Positions 7,327 through 14,388 of a DNA stretch of 14,388 bases are shown piece by piece. Each line of letters starts with the position of its first letter. The stretch's first letter is position 1. Location of the stretch: the NCBI GenBank assembly GCA_020634335.1, contig JACKBY010000038.1:1-14388 (forward strand), given 5' to 3'. Under the pieces are notes generated by a model that saw only the letters and a program-made list of their open reading frames with translations, made no database searches and was not told the DNA's origin. The DNA comes from Promineifilum sp. (lineage in GTDB: Bacteria > Chloroflexota > Anaerolineae > Promineifilales > Promineifilaceae). The translations under genes and the position numbers were made by a program.

Positions 7327-10300
7327 ATGAAGCTGCGAAAACTCAGCCTACAGGGCTATAAAACGTTCGCCTCGAAGACCGAATTCGTCTTTGACAGCGG
7401 CATCACGGCCATCGTGGGGCCAAACGGCAGCGGCAAGAGCAACATTGCCGACGCGCTGCGGTGGGTGCTGGGCGAACAGAGCTACGGCACGTTGCGCGCC
7501 CGGCGCTCAGCCGACATGATCTTCGCCGGTAGCCAGCAACGCGCCCGCGCCGGCATGGCCCAGGCGACCATCACCCTGGACAACAGCGACGGCTGGCTGC
7601 CCATCGACTTCACCGAGGTGGAGATAGCCCGCCGCTCTTTTCGCTCCGGCGAAAACGAATATCTCATCAACGGTCGCCAAGTGCGGCTGAAAGACGTGGC
7701 CGAACTGCTGGCGACCAGCGGGCTGGCCGAGCGCACCTACACCATTATCGGCCAGGGCCTCGTCGATCAGGCGCTGTCGTTGCGGTCCGACGAGCGCCGC
7801 GCGCTCTTCGAGGAAGCAGCGGGCATCACCCACTACAAGTCACGTCGCGCCGAGACGCTGCGCCGGCTGGAAGAAACCCAGCGCAATCTGCAGCGTGTCC
7901 ACGATATTCTGGAAGAATTGCGGCCGCGCCTCACCTCTCTAAAACGCCAGGCCACGCGCACGCGCAACTACGAGCAAATCTCGGCCGACCTGCGCGAACT
8001 GCTGCGTGTCTGGTATGGCTACAAATGGGAACAGGCCAAGCACGATTTGCGCGCGGCCCGCAGCGCCGCGGCGGCGGCCGAACATAGCTGGTCTACGGCG
8101 CGCGCCGAGTTGCTGGCTCATCAGGGCCGCATCGACGATGTACAAGGCCGGCTGACTCTGGCCCAGCAACAGGCCGCCGAGCTCCAGAGCCGGCGCGACC
8201 GCTTGCGCCAGGACGTGGAAACCGCCCGCCGCACCCATGCCGTCCATCGCGAGCGACGAGCGGCCCTCCAACGGCAAATCAGCGAGGCCGGCAGCGAAAC
8301 GCCCTTCCTGGAACAATCGGCCCAAACGGCGCGAGGCGAATTGGAAGCGGCCACGGCCGGCTTGCTGGCCGCCAGGACCGAACTCCAAACACACCAGACC
8401 CACCTGCAAGAATTCCATGTTGCCTTTGAAAGCCACCGGGCGGCGATTGCGCGTGAGCAGGCGGCCGTCGATCGGGCCGAGTCGGAGCGCCGCCAGGCGC
8501 AGATCGCCCTGGCCCAGGCCCAGGGCCAACTGGCCCAGTTGCGCCTCCGGCTGGAAGAGCTGGCGAACGAACCGGAACTGGTCGATCCCGCCGACGAGGG
8601 AAAGACAACAAGCGTCGCCCTGGAATCGGCCGCGACTGACGCCCAACAGGAGGTCGGCCGTCTGCAGGCCGCGCGCCAGACCGTTAATCGCAACCGCGAA
8701 GCCGATGTGGGCCGCCTCAAGTCCTTGCGCCGCGGCCTGCGCGATGCCGATCAGCAACTCAACAAGCTGCGCAACGATCTGGCCCGCCAGGAAGAGCGCG
8801 TCGCCCAACTGGAGCGCCGTGGGCCGCGCGCCATTCAATTGGAGCCGGAGGCCGTGGTCGGGCGTCTGGCAGGGCTTATACGTATCCCTCGCCAATACGA
8901 AACGGCCATCGTGGCCGCCCTGGGCGAGCGCCTGGCCGCCTGGCTGGTTACCGACAGCGATGGCCTGTGGCGGGCTGTGGCCGCGGCCCGCCACAGGCGA
9001 GAAGGCAGCGAAGCGCGCCTGCTCCTGGCCGCGCTGGACGCGCCGGCCCGGCCCGACAGCCGGCCGGATGTCGCCGGGGAATCGGGTGTCATCGGCTGGG
9101 CCGACGACCACGTCCAGACCAACGAGTCTGTCGCGCCTCTCCTCGGCCGGCTGCTGGGCGGGGTGTTGCTGGTGAAGGACGCGCCGACGGGTTACCGGCT
9201 GGCCGCCGGCTGGCCGCCGGGCTACGTCGCGGTTGATCCCGAGGGCGTGCTCATCCACGGCGGCGGGCTGGTGGAGGTCGGCGCGGCGGCCGGCGACGGC
9301 ATTCTGGCCGGCGAAACGCGACGCCGCGACGAGGCAACCCGGCTGGATGAGATGCGGGCCACACTGACACAACGGGAAAACGAGTTGGTCGAGCGGCAAG
9401 CGGAAATTGACAGGCTGCAAGAGCAGATCGATGAACGCGCCGACGAGGAGAGACAATTGATCCGCCGCGAGACGGAAGCCGCCCAGGCGCTGGCCGAAGC
9501 GCGCCGGCAACTGGACCAATTGCGCCGCCAACGCGAATTTGCCATCCGTCGTCGGGACGAACGCGCCGCCGCTCGCGCCCAAGCCGAGGCGCGCATGGCC
9601 CAGGCTGAGGCCACTATCGCCGACCAGACCGACCGCCTGACGCGATTGGAGGCGTCGGTGACCGAAACACGCGGCCGGCTGGCGGCGCTGCCCAGCGGCG
9701 AAGTGGAGCAACAACAACAGAGCCTGCGCCAATACGTGGCAACAGCGCAGACGATCCTGGCCGGCCGGCAGGCCGTGGTTGATAGTCGCCGGGCCACGCT
9801 CAACCAGGCGGAGGGACAGCTCAACCGCCTCCGGCTGCGATTGAGCGGCTTGCAGGAGCAGCTCGATGCACTGGGCAACGGGGAAGATGAAACCAGCATC
9901 GTCGGCCTGGAACAGGAGCTGGACCAAATCAGGGACACCCTCGATCCCCTTCTGGTGTCAATGGAGACGGATCGCTCCCTGCTGACAAGTCTGCAAGCCA
10001 AGTCGGCCGGATTGCAACGCCACGCCCACGATCTGGAATCGCACCTGACACAAGCAGGAATCCGCCAGACACGGCACGAGAACCAGATCGAGGGCTTGCA
10101 GGAGCGCATTCGGGCCGACCTGGGCCTCGTCTCGTTGAGCTATGACGCCGAGCAGACCGGCGCGCCGCCCTTGCCAATGCAGGAGATCATCGAGGAACTG
10201 CCGGCCGTCACCGAACTGCCGCCGGACATCGAGGAAAATATCCACCATTACCGCGGCCAGCTCCAGCGCATGGGCCCCGTCAATCCCGATGCCCCAACCG

Positions 10301-10881
10301 AATTGCAGACCACCGAAGAGCGCTACGATTTCCTCACGCAGCAGGTGGGCGATCTGACGGAGACGGATGCCCAACTGCGCCAGGTTATTGCCGAACTGGA
10401 CGAGCTGACGTCGAAAGCCTTCGCGAAGACCGTTGAGGAAGTCAACGGCATTTTCGACGTGACTTTCCAGCAGCTATTCGGCGGCGGCTCCGGCCGGCTG
10501 ACCATGACCGACCCGGACGACCCGACCAGCAGCGGGGTGGAGATCATCGCCCGGTTGCCCAATCGCCGCGAGCAAGGGCTAGCCCTGCTGTCCGGCGGCG
10601 AGCGGTCGCTGACGGCCGCGGCCCTGATCTTTTCGCTCCTCAAGGTCGCCCCGCCTCCTTTCTGCGTCCTCGACGAGGTCGACGCCGCCCTCGACGAGGC
10701 TAACGTCACCCGTTTTCGCGATGTATTGCGCGAGTTAGGTCGTCACACCCAATTCATCCTGATCACCCACAATCGCGGCACGGTGCAGGCGGCCAACACG
10801 CTATATGGCGTCAGCATGCAGCCTGACAGTTCCAGCCAGGTCATCTCGATCAAGCCCGAAGAGTACTTGCGCCACGCCTGA
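7327..10881 (+). CDS. smc: Chromosome segregation protein SMC
   Basis: This is the core subunit of the bacterial condensin SMC-ScpAB, a DNA-loop-extruding ATPase that compacts and separates chromosomes. At 1184 aa it has the usual family length. The N-terminal head opens with MKLRKLSLQGYKTFA and has Walker A GPNGSGKSN (31-39). A long coiled coil rich in Ala, Arg, Glu and Gln follows (about 165-495). The hinge spans roughly 505-665 and includes a glycine-rich HGGGLVEVG near its end. The return coiled coil follows, then the C-terminal head with the ABC signature LSGGERS (1088-1094) and Walker B CVLDEVD with D1116 and E1117. All ATPase motifs are intact. The ATG at 7327 fits the conserved SMC N-terminus exactly, though no Shine-Dalgarno sequence precedes it. 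scpA and scpB are not in the window. The gene is divergent from the cyclase pair, and the gap after it suggests it is transcribed alone. Confidence 0.98.
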   Translation: MKLRKLSLQGYKTFASKTEFVFDSGITAIVGPNGSGKSNIADALRWVLGEQSYGTLRARRSADMIFAGSQQRARAGMAQATITLDNSDGWLPIDFTEVEIARRSFRSGENEYLINGRQVRLKDVAELLATSGLAERTYTIIGQGLVDQALSLRSDERRALFEEAAGITHYKSRRAETLRRLEETQRNLQRVHDILEELRPRLTSLKRQATRTRNYEQISADLRELLRVWYGYKWEQAKHDLRAARSAAAAAEHSWSTARAELLAHQGRIDDVQGRLTLAQQQAAELQSRRDRLRQDVETARRTHAVHRERRAALQRQISEAGSETPFLEQSAQTARGELEAATAGLLAARTELQTHQTHLQEFHVAFESHRAAIAREQAAVDRAESERRQAQIALAQAQGQLAQLRLRLEELANEPELVDPADEGKTTSVALESAATDAQQEVGRLQAARQTVNRNREADVGRLKSLRRGLRDADQQLNKLRNDLARQEERVAQLERRGPRAIQLEPEAVVGRLAGLIRIPRQYETAIVAALGERLAAWLVTDSDGLWRAVAAARHRREGSEARLLLAALDAPARPDSRPDVAGESGVIGWADDHVQTNESVAPLLGRLLGGVLLVKDAPTGYRLAAGWPPGYVAVDPEGVLIHGGGLVEVGAAAGDGILAGETRRRDEATRLDEMRATLTQRENELVERQAEIDRLQEQIDERADEERQLIRRETEAAQALAEARRQLDQLRRQREFAIRRRDERAAARAQAEARMAQAEATIADQTDRLTRLEASVTETRGRLAALPSGEVEQQQQSLRQYVATAQTILAGRQAVVDSRRATLNQAEGQLNRLRLRLSGLQEQLDALGNGEDETSIVGLEQELDQIRDTLDPLLVSMETDRSLLTSLQAKSAGLQRHAHDLESHLTQAGIRQTRHENQIEGLQERIRADLGLVSLSYDAEQTGAPPLPMQEIIEELPAVTELPPDIEENIHHYRGQLQRMGPVNPDAPTELQTTEERYDFLTQQVGDLTETDAQLRQVIAELDELTSKAFAKTVEEVNGIFDVTFQQLFGGGSGRLTMTDPDDPTSSGVEIIARLPNRREQGLALLSGGERSLTAAALIFSLLKVAPPPFCVLDEVDAALDEANVTRFRDVLRELGRHTQFILITHNRGTVQAANTLYGVSMQPDSSSQVISIKPEEYLRHA

Positions 10882-10915
10882 TGCTCGCCAGGTTTTTAGT
10901 TATTCGTCGCTCTCC

Positions 10916-10986
10916 GTAGCGCCGGTTCCTTAACCGGCTCCGCAGCCCCGCTCGTTCTCGGCCGCCGGATAAGAATCCGGCGCTAC
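10916..10986. repeat. REP-like double-hairpin element (inverted pair of a 22-nt unit)
   Basis: The ends are perfect 10-bp inverted repeats: GTAGCGCCGG (10916-10925) and CCGGCGCTAC (10977-10986). Inside lie two hairpins. CCGGTT (10922-10927) pairs with AACCGG (10932-10937) over a four-base loop. CCGGAT (10965-10970) pairs with ATCCGG (10975-10980) over another four-base loop, extendable by two pairs. The left half, read in reverse complement, matches the right half at 19 of 22 positions, so the element is one unit present twice head to head, with a 27-base centre. This is the build of interspersed palindromic (REP/MITE-type) elements. It lies 34 bases after the smc stop. No T-run follows, so it is not a classical terminator, although it could stabilise or end the smc mRNA. 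Confidence 0.7.
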
Positions 10987-11027
10987 ACCTCGACACCTGA
11001 AAAGCGATGACCCCCGCTGCCCTATCG

Positions 11028-11056
11028 TTGCCGTCGCGCCATAGCTCCCCTATAAT
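11028..11056 (+). promoter_or_regulatory. tpiA: Sigma-70-type promoter of the tpiA operon
   Basis: A perfect -10 TATAAT (11051-11056) lies 17 bases after TTGCCG (11028-11033), which matches the -35 consensus at four of six positions. This is the best promoter in the window. It predicts transcription from about 11063 and a leader of about 140 bases before the tpiA start. Confidence 0.65.
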
Positions 11057-11089
11057 CGTGAGCGTGATATAAACGGGCGGGAAGGGATC

Positions 11090-11134
11090 ATGTGGGGTCT
11101 TCTCTGCATCGCGCCGGCCGCCCGCCAAAGTTAA
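11090..11134 (+). other. Possible 14-codon leader ORF in the tpiA 5' UTR
   Basis: ATG at 11090 opens a 14-residue frame ending at TAA 11132-11134, with a purine run GGGAAGGG (11079-11086) just upstream at short spacing. It lies in the loop of a potential 7-bp stem, CGGGCGG (11074-11080) with CCGCCCG (11118-11124). It contains no run of one regulatory codon, so there is no clear attenuator logic. It may be chance; the rest of the leader (11135-11202) shows no recognisable riboswitch. Confidence 0.2.
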
Positions 11135-11202
11135 CCATCCAGCCTGTCTTCTCCTTTCCTTGATGCGGGGAAATCAGTGCTGAATATATGACGGAGAGTC
11201 TA

Positions 11203-11958
11203 ATGCGAACCCCTTTTGTTGCCGGAAACTGGAAGATGAACAAGACGGCCGACGCGGCTGCGGCCTTCGTGCGGGAAATTGCGCCTGAGCTAAATCGTAT
11301 CGACGGCATCGACATCGCCGTGTGCCCGCCTTTTGTCGCCATTCCCGCTGTGGCCCAGGCACTGGCCGGGACGAGGATCGGCGTCGGCGCACAGAACATG
11401 TATTACGAAGTCAGCGGTGCCTACACCGGCGAAATCTCCCCGGCCATGCTCCAGGGTTTGTGCCGCTACGTCATCCTCGGCCATTCCGAGCGCCGCGCCC
11501 TGTTCGGCGAGACCGACGAGGGTGTCAACAAGAAGATCAAGGCCGCGCTGGAACACAACCTGACCCCCATCGTCTGTGTGGGTGAGACCCTGGCCCAGAA
11601 CGAGGCGGGCCAGACTCAGTCATTTGTCAGCGGCCAAGTGCGCGCCGCCTTTGACGGTCTGAGCGACTGGCAGGCGGCCGTGTGCGTCGTCGCCTACGAA
11701 CCCATCTGGGCCATCGGCACCGGACGCTCGGCCACGGCTCAACAGGCGGGCGACATCATCCGCAGCAGCGTTCGCGACGTGCTGGCCGACCTGTTCGGCC
11801 ACGACACAGCCCAGGCCATCCGCATCCAGTATGGCGGCAGCGTGACCGAGGACAACATCGCCGATTACATGCGCATGCCCGACATCGACGGCGCGCTGGT
11901 GGGCGGCGCTTCGCTCAAACCGTCCTTTATTCAACTCGTCCGTTCGGCCGTCGTCTAG
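11203..11958 (+). CDS. tpiA: Triosephosphate isomerase
   Basis: It interconverts dihydroxyacetone phosphate and glyceraldehyde 3-phosphate in glycolysis and gluconeogenesis, as a cytoplasmic dimeric TIM barrel. The 251-aa product has the normal length. All catalytic signatures are present: FVAGNWKMN with K11, ILGHSERR with the electrophile H94, and AYEPIWAIGTG with catalytic base E166 and the closing loop. The phosphate-binding GGSV (211-214) and VGGASL (233-238) are also there. I choose the ATG at 11203 over the one at 11188 because the family begins MRTPFVAGNWK and GGAG at 11193-11196 lies six bases ahead. It is the first gene of a four-gene run and is followed after four bases by the M50-like gene, so they share a transcript. 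It is probably constitutively driven by the promoter at 11028-11056. Confidence 0.97.
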   Translation: MRTPFVAGNWKMNKTADAAAAFVREIAPELNRIDGIDIAVCPPFVAIPAVAQALAGTRIGVGAQNMYYEVSGAYTGEISPAMLQGLCRYVILGHSERRALFGETDEGVNKKIKAALEHNLTPIVCVGETLAQNEAGQTQSFVSGQVRAAFDGLSDWQAAVCVVAYEPIWAIGTGRSATAQQAGDIIRSSVRDVLADLFGHDTAQAIRIQYGGSVTEDNIADYMRMPDIDGALVGGASLKPSFIQLVRSAVV

Positions 11959-11962
11959 CCTA

Positions 11963-12763
11963 ATGAATGACCTCCTGATGCCCATCTTGTGGGCGGCCGT
12001 GGCGCTGATCTGTCTGCTGTTTATGCAGCGCTGGATTCACGCCCACCTGCATGGCGTCAGCCTGCTGCTGGTCGGCCGCGCCGATTGGGCTGTGGTCATC
12101 TATGCCGTTGTCCTCTTTCCCGGCGTGCTCCTGCATGAAGCCAGCCACTGGCTGGCTGCCACCTTGTTGGGCGTGCGCACCGGCGGCGTGTCCCTCTTGC
12201 CGCGCCGGCAGCCCGACGGCTCGCTGCAGTTGGGTTACGTCGAATATTACAAGGGGCGGCACGTCGGCCCCATTCGCGAGAGTCTCATCGGCGCAGCTCC
12301 CTTGATGGCCGGTACGGTCGTCATCCTGCTCATCGGCCGTCATGTGTTCAGCGTCACCAGCCTGGCCGACGCCATTCGCGCCGGCGACGTCAACATCCTG
12401 GCCGACGCCGTCGCCCAAATTCTGGCGACGCCCAACGTTCTCGTCTGGCTCTACCTCATCTTTGCCGTCAGCAACGCCATGCTGCCCAGCCGCTCCGACC
12501 GGCACGCCTGGCCCGCCTTCCTGGTCATCATGGGGATCATTTCCGTCATCGTGGCCTATCTGGGGCAGTCGACCGCCCTCCTGGACAACCTGGCCCGGCC
12601 GGTGGCCGTTCTGTTCGGCTATTTGGGCACGGCCTTCTCCATCGCCATCGCCGTCGATCTCCTTTTCATCGGCGGCATCGCCCTGGCCGAGTGGCTGCTC
12701 GGCCGCCTCAAGGGCGCCAGTGTCGTCTACGGGCGAAATGCCAACGAAGAAACAGCGGTCTAA
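11963..12763 (+). CDS. M50-like (site-2-protease-type) membrane metallopeptidase
   Basis: This 266-aa integral membrane protein has an N-terminal hydrophobic segment (about 5-20), a second one at 43-57 leading directly into the zinc motif HEASH (58-62), and further membrane segments near 108-126, 150-170, 184-203 and 213-245. HExxH placed at the end of a transmembrane helix and followed by GAAPLMAG is the layout of M50-type intramembrane or membrane-bound metallopeptidases. The third zinc ligand is not certain. The motif NAMLPSRSDRHAWP (171-184), with D179, is the best candidate. Substrate unknown. There is no PDZ domain. It starts four bases after the tpiA stop and precedes a cyclic-nucleotide-binding gene by 20 bases, so all are likely in one operon. 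Regulated cleavage of a membrane protein is possible but inferred. Family assignment is fairly sure, activity is not. Confidence 0.8.
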   Translation: MNDLLMPILWAAVALICLLFMQRWIHAHLHGVSLLLVGRADWAVVIYAVVLFPGVLLHEASHWLAATLLGVRTGGVSLLPRRQPDGSLQLGYVEYYKGRHVGPIRESLIGAAPLMAGTVVILLIGRHVFSVTSLADAIRAGDVNILADAVAQILATPNVLVWLYLIFAVSNAMLPSRSDRHAWPAFLVIMGIISVIVAYLGQSTALLDNLARPVAVLFGYLGTAFSIAIAVDLLFIGGIALAEWLLGRLKGASVVYGRNANEETAV

Positions 12764-12783
12764 GTGGGTGGAGATCGATTCGT

Positions 12784-13299
12784 ATGCAGCCCAGTATTCG
12801 CACCATCCTGGCGACAACCGAAATTTTCGATAATTTCAACGAGTCCCAACTGACGCTGGTCGCCGCGCTGTGTACGCCGGTGACGTATGGCGAAGGGCAC
12901 GTCTTGCTGTCCGAAAACGATGAATCGGATGAGATGTATATCATCGGCCGCGGCGGAGTCGAGGTGCTGGTCAATCCCGGCACGGTCGGAGCGGCCGGCG
13001 ACCAAGAACGCATGGAGCCGGTCGTGCTCACCGAGTTGCGCCAAGGGCAGGTCGTGGGCGAAGTCGCTTTGGTCGATCAGGGCGTGCGCTCGGCCACCAT
13101 TCGCGTCAGTCGCGATGACTCCCTGCTGCTGCGGCTGCGGCGCGATCAACTCATGCGCCTGTGCGAGACTTACCCCGTCCTCGGCTACAAGCTGATGCGC
13201 AATCTGGCTTCGGAGCTGGCGACGAAAATTCGCAACACCGACTGGCTGGTCAGGCAATACCAGTTGCGGCTGCAATCGGACGAGCTTGACGCCCATTAG
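12784..13299 (+). CDS. Stand-alone cyclic nucleotide-binding domain protein
   Basis: This 171-aa protein consists almost wholly of one CRP/FNR-type cyclic nucleotide-binding fold (about 5-125) followed by a helical tail. The phosphate-binding cassette reads GEVALVDQGVRSATIRV (92-108). E93, which contacts the ribose 2'-OH, and R102, which contacts the cyclic phosphate, are both kept, so binding of cAMP or cGMP is plausible. Residues 65-80 form a loop insertion between strands. No helix-turn-helix, kinase or membrane part follows, so it is not a CRP-like regulator and must act by protein contact. I start at ATG 12784 because the frame upstream (to 12691) overlaps the M50-like gene and reads unlike protein. 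GGTGGAG at 12767-12773 serves as ribosome site, ten bases ahead. It is the third gene of the tpiA run. Confidence 0.87.
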   Translation: MQPSIRTILATTEIFDNFNESQLTLVAALCTPVTYGEGHVLLSENDESDEMYIIGRGGVEVLVNPGTVGAAGDQERMEPVVLTELRQGQVVGEVALVDQGVRSATIRVSRDDSLLLRLRRDQLMRLCETYPVLGYKLMRNLASELATKIRNTDWLVRQYQLRLQSDELDAH

Positions 13300-13337
13300 A
13301 CCACCGCCGCCAAATCATATCGCGGCTCAGGAGCAAT

Positions 13338-14388
13338 ATGCGCATCGGCATGGTTTCGGCCACTTATGATCCGAACGTGGTCAACGGGGCCGTTCACATG
13401 GTGACCCTCTACAAAAAGCATCTTGAGGGCCTGGGGCACGAGGTCACCATTTTCACGCTGGGCGAGCAGACCGAAGCGGACAGGGCCGAGCGCATCATTC
13501 GCTCGCCGGGCCTGCGCCTGGGTGGCTACGGCTATTACCTGAGCATCAGCTACACGCGCGAGGCGCAAGCGCTGCTGACCCAGATGGACATCGTCCACTG
13601 CCATCACCTGATGATGAGCGTGGAGTTGGCTCATCGCTACGTCAACTGCCCCATCATCTACACCAATCACACCCGCTACGATCTCTACACCGGTACTTAC
13701 ACCGCTTTGCCGCAACCCGCGGCCGACGCCATCATGCGCCAAATCTGGCCGGAGTTTACTGACCTGGCCGACGTGGTCATCTCGCCCTCGGAAGGCGTAC
13801 GCCGCGTCATGCAGGAGTTCGGGGTGCGAACCCGCACCGTGGTCATCGAGAACGGCATCGAGCGGGAGCCGTTCCTTCATCCATCCCGACCCCGCACCAA
13901 GGCCGACTACGGTCTGCCGGAATCGGCCCGCCTGTTGCTCTACGTCGGGCGATTCTCGACCGAAAAGCGGATCGACATCCTCTTGCGGCAATTCGCCACG
14001 GCGCAGCAATTGATCCCGGAGTTGCATCTATCCCTCATCGGCAAAGGGTTGCAAGAGGAAGAATTGCGCCAACTGTCCGAAGAACTCAACCTGTCCGCGG
14101 CCGTCCACTTTTGCGGCGCTGTGCCTTATGATGAAGTTCCCAACTGGTTGGCCGCGGCCGACGCCTTCGTCACCGCTTCCACCAGCGAGGTGCACCCACT
14201 GACCGTCATCGAGGCCATGGCCGCCGGCAAGCCCATTGCCGCCGTCCATTCGCCGGGCATCTCCGACAGCGTAGAGTCCGGAGTGAGCGGCTATCTAGCC
14301 GATAAACCCGACGGCCTGGATGCCGCCATCGTCGCCCTGATGAATGACCCGGCGCGGACGCGGGCAATGGGCGACAACGCGCGCCGAG
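13338..14388 (+). CDS. GT4-family glycosyltransferase, 3' partial
   Basis: The frame runs from ATG 13338 to the right edge without a stop, giving 350 residues of what is probably a 390-420-aa GT-B fold enzyme. The N-terminal Rossmann half starts MRIGMVSATYDPNVVNGA, carries the glycine-rich acceptor loop, and includes DIVHCHHL (83-90) and TNHTRYD near 112-118. The C-terminal half has LLYVGRFSTEKR (near 195-206) and the retaining GT4 signature E-x7-E, with E284 and E292 in SEVHPLTVIEAMAAGKP. AGGAG at 13329-13333 lies four bases before the ATG. Such enzymes move a sugar from a nucleotide or lipid donor to lipids or glycans. The overall look resembles diacylglycerol glucosyl- or PimB/MgtA-like enzymes, but the acceptor cannot be told. 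It is the last visible gene of the tpiA run, 38 bases after the cyclic-nucleotide-binding gene. Confidence 0.92.
   Translation, partial: MRIGMVSATYDPNVVNGAVHMVTLYKKHLEGLGHEVTIFTLGEQTEADRAERIIRSPGLRLGGYGYYLSISYTREAQALLTQMDIVHCHHLMMSVELAHRYVNCPIIYTNHTRYDLYTGTYTALPQPAADAIMRQIWPEFTDLADVVISPSEGVRRVMQEFGVRTRTVVIENGIEREPFLHPSRPRTKADYGLPESARLLLYVGRFSTEKRIDILLRQFATAQQLIPELHLSLIGKGLQEEELRQLSEELNLSAAVHFCGAVPYDEVPNWLAAADAFVTASTSEVHPLTVIEAMAAGKPIAAVHSPGISDSVESGVSGYLADKPDGLDAAIVALMNDPARTRAMGDNARR

Noticed and set aside
7939..9927. A 662-codon open frame on the minus strand inside smc
   Set aside because: It is antisense to the conserved smc coding frame. Long antisense frames are common in GC-rich coiled-coil genes, and its residue make-up (Gln, Leu, Arg, Gly rich) has no recognisable domain.
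10882..10986. Intrinsic terminator for smc
   Set aside because: The hairpins at 10922-10937 and 10963-10982 are not followed by a T-run, and the only T-run (GTTTTTAG near 10891-10898) has no stem before it. Recorded as a REP-like element instead.
1..14388. CRISPR array, insertion sequence or phage genes
   Set aside because: No regularly spaced direct repeats, no transposase or integrase motifs and no structural phage genes were seen on either strand.

Overview
The window is a high-GC bacterial chromosomal segment made mostly of closely packed genes. My best guess for the host is a filamentous member of the Chloroflexota (Anaerolineae/Ardenticatenia-like). The guess rests on class III cyclase/STAND-ATPase/TPR proteins in tandem, the style of the SMC protein, and a tpiA-linked M50-like membrane protein. 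It is an inference from protein style, not a database match. No phage, integrase, transposase or CRISPR array was found.

Layout. (1) 1-1673 (+): the 3' part of a universal-stress-domain/DUF389 membrane protein, cut by the left edge. (2) 1730-1801 (+): a tRNA-Lys(CUU) with a likely promoter upstream and a hairpin terminator downstream. (3) 1849-7191 (-): two adjacent paralogous genes. The upstream, shorter one (about 722 aa) has a class III cyclase domain and a STAND-type ATPase, both with missing catalytic residues. The downstream, longer one (1056 aa) has a cyclase domain with all six canonical active-site positions, an intact ATPase and a long TPR tail. (4) 7192-7326: a divergent promoter region. 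A perfect TATAAT box sits 7 nt before a GTG codon, which suggests a leaderless mRNA for the cyclase operon. (5) 7327-10881 (+): the condensin subunit smc. (6) 10882-11202: a 321-base non-coding stretch holding a REP-like double hairpin, a good sigma-70-type promoter and a roughly 140-nt leader. (7) 11203-14388 (+): an apparent operon of tpiA, an M50-like membrane metallopeptidase, a stand-alone cyclic-nucleotide-binding protein and a GT4 glycosyltransferase cut by the right edge.

How they may work together. The intact cyclase domain has Lys/Thr at the substrate-selecting positions, which predicts ATP as substrate and cAMP as product. The cyclic-nucleotide-binding protein 6 kb away keeps the Glu and Arg that bind the cyclic phosphate. 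The window may therefore encode both the source and a receiver of one second-messenger circuit, although the two are in different operons. The degenerate cyclase paralogue, co-transcribed with the intact one, looks like a regulatory or heterodimer partner. It keeps the metal-binding aspartates and loses the Lys and Asn supplied by the other half-site, as in mammalian C1/C2 cyclases. smc and tpiA are housekeeping genes. The glycosyltransferase is probably for lipid or envelope glycan synthesis.
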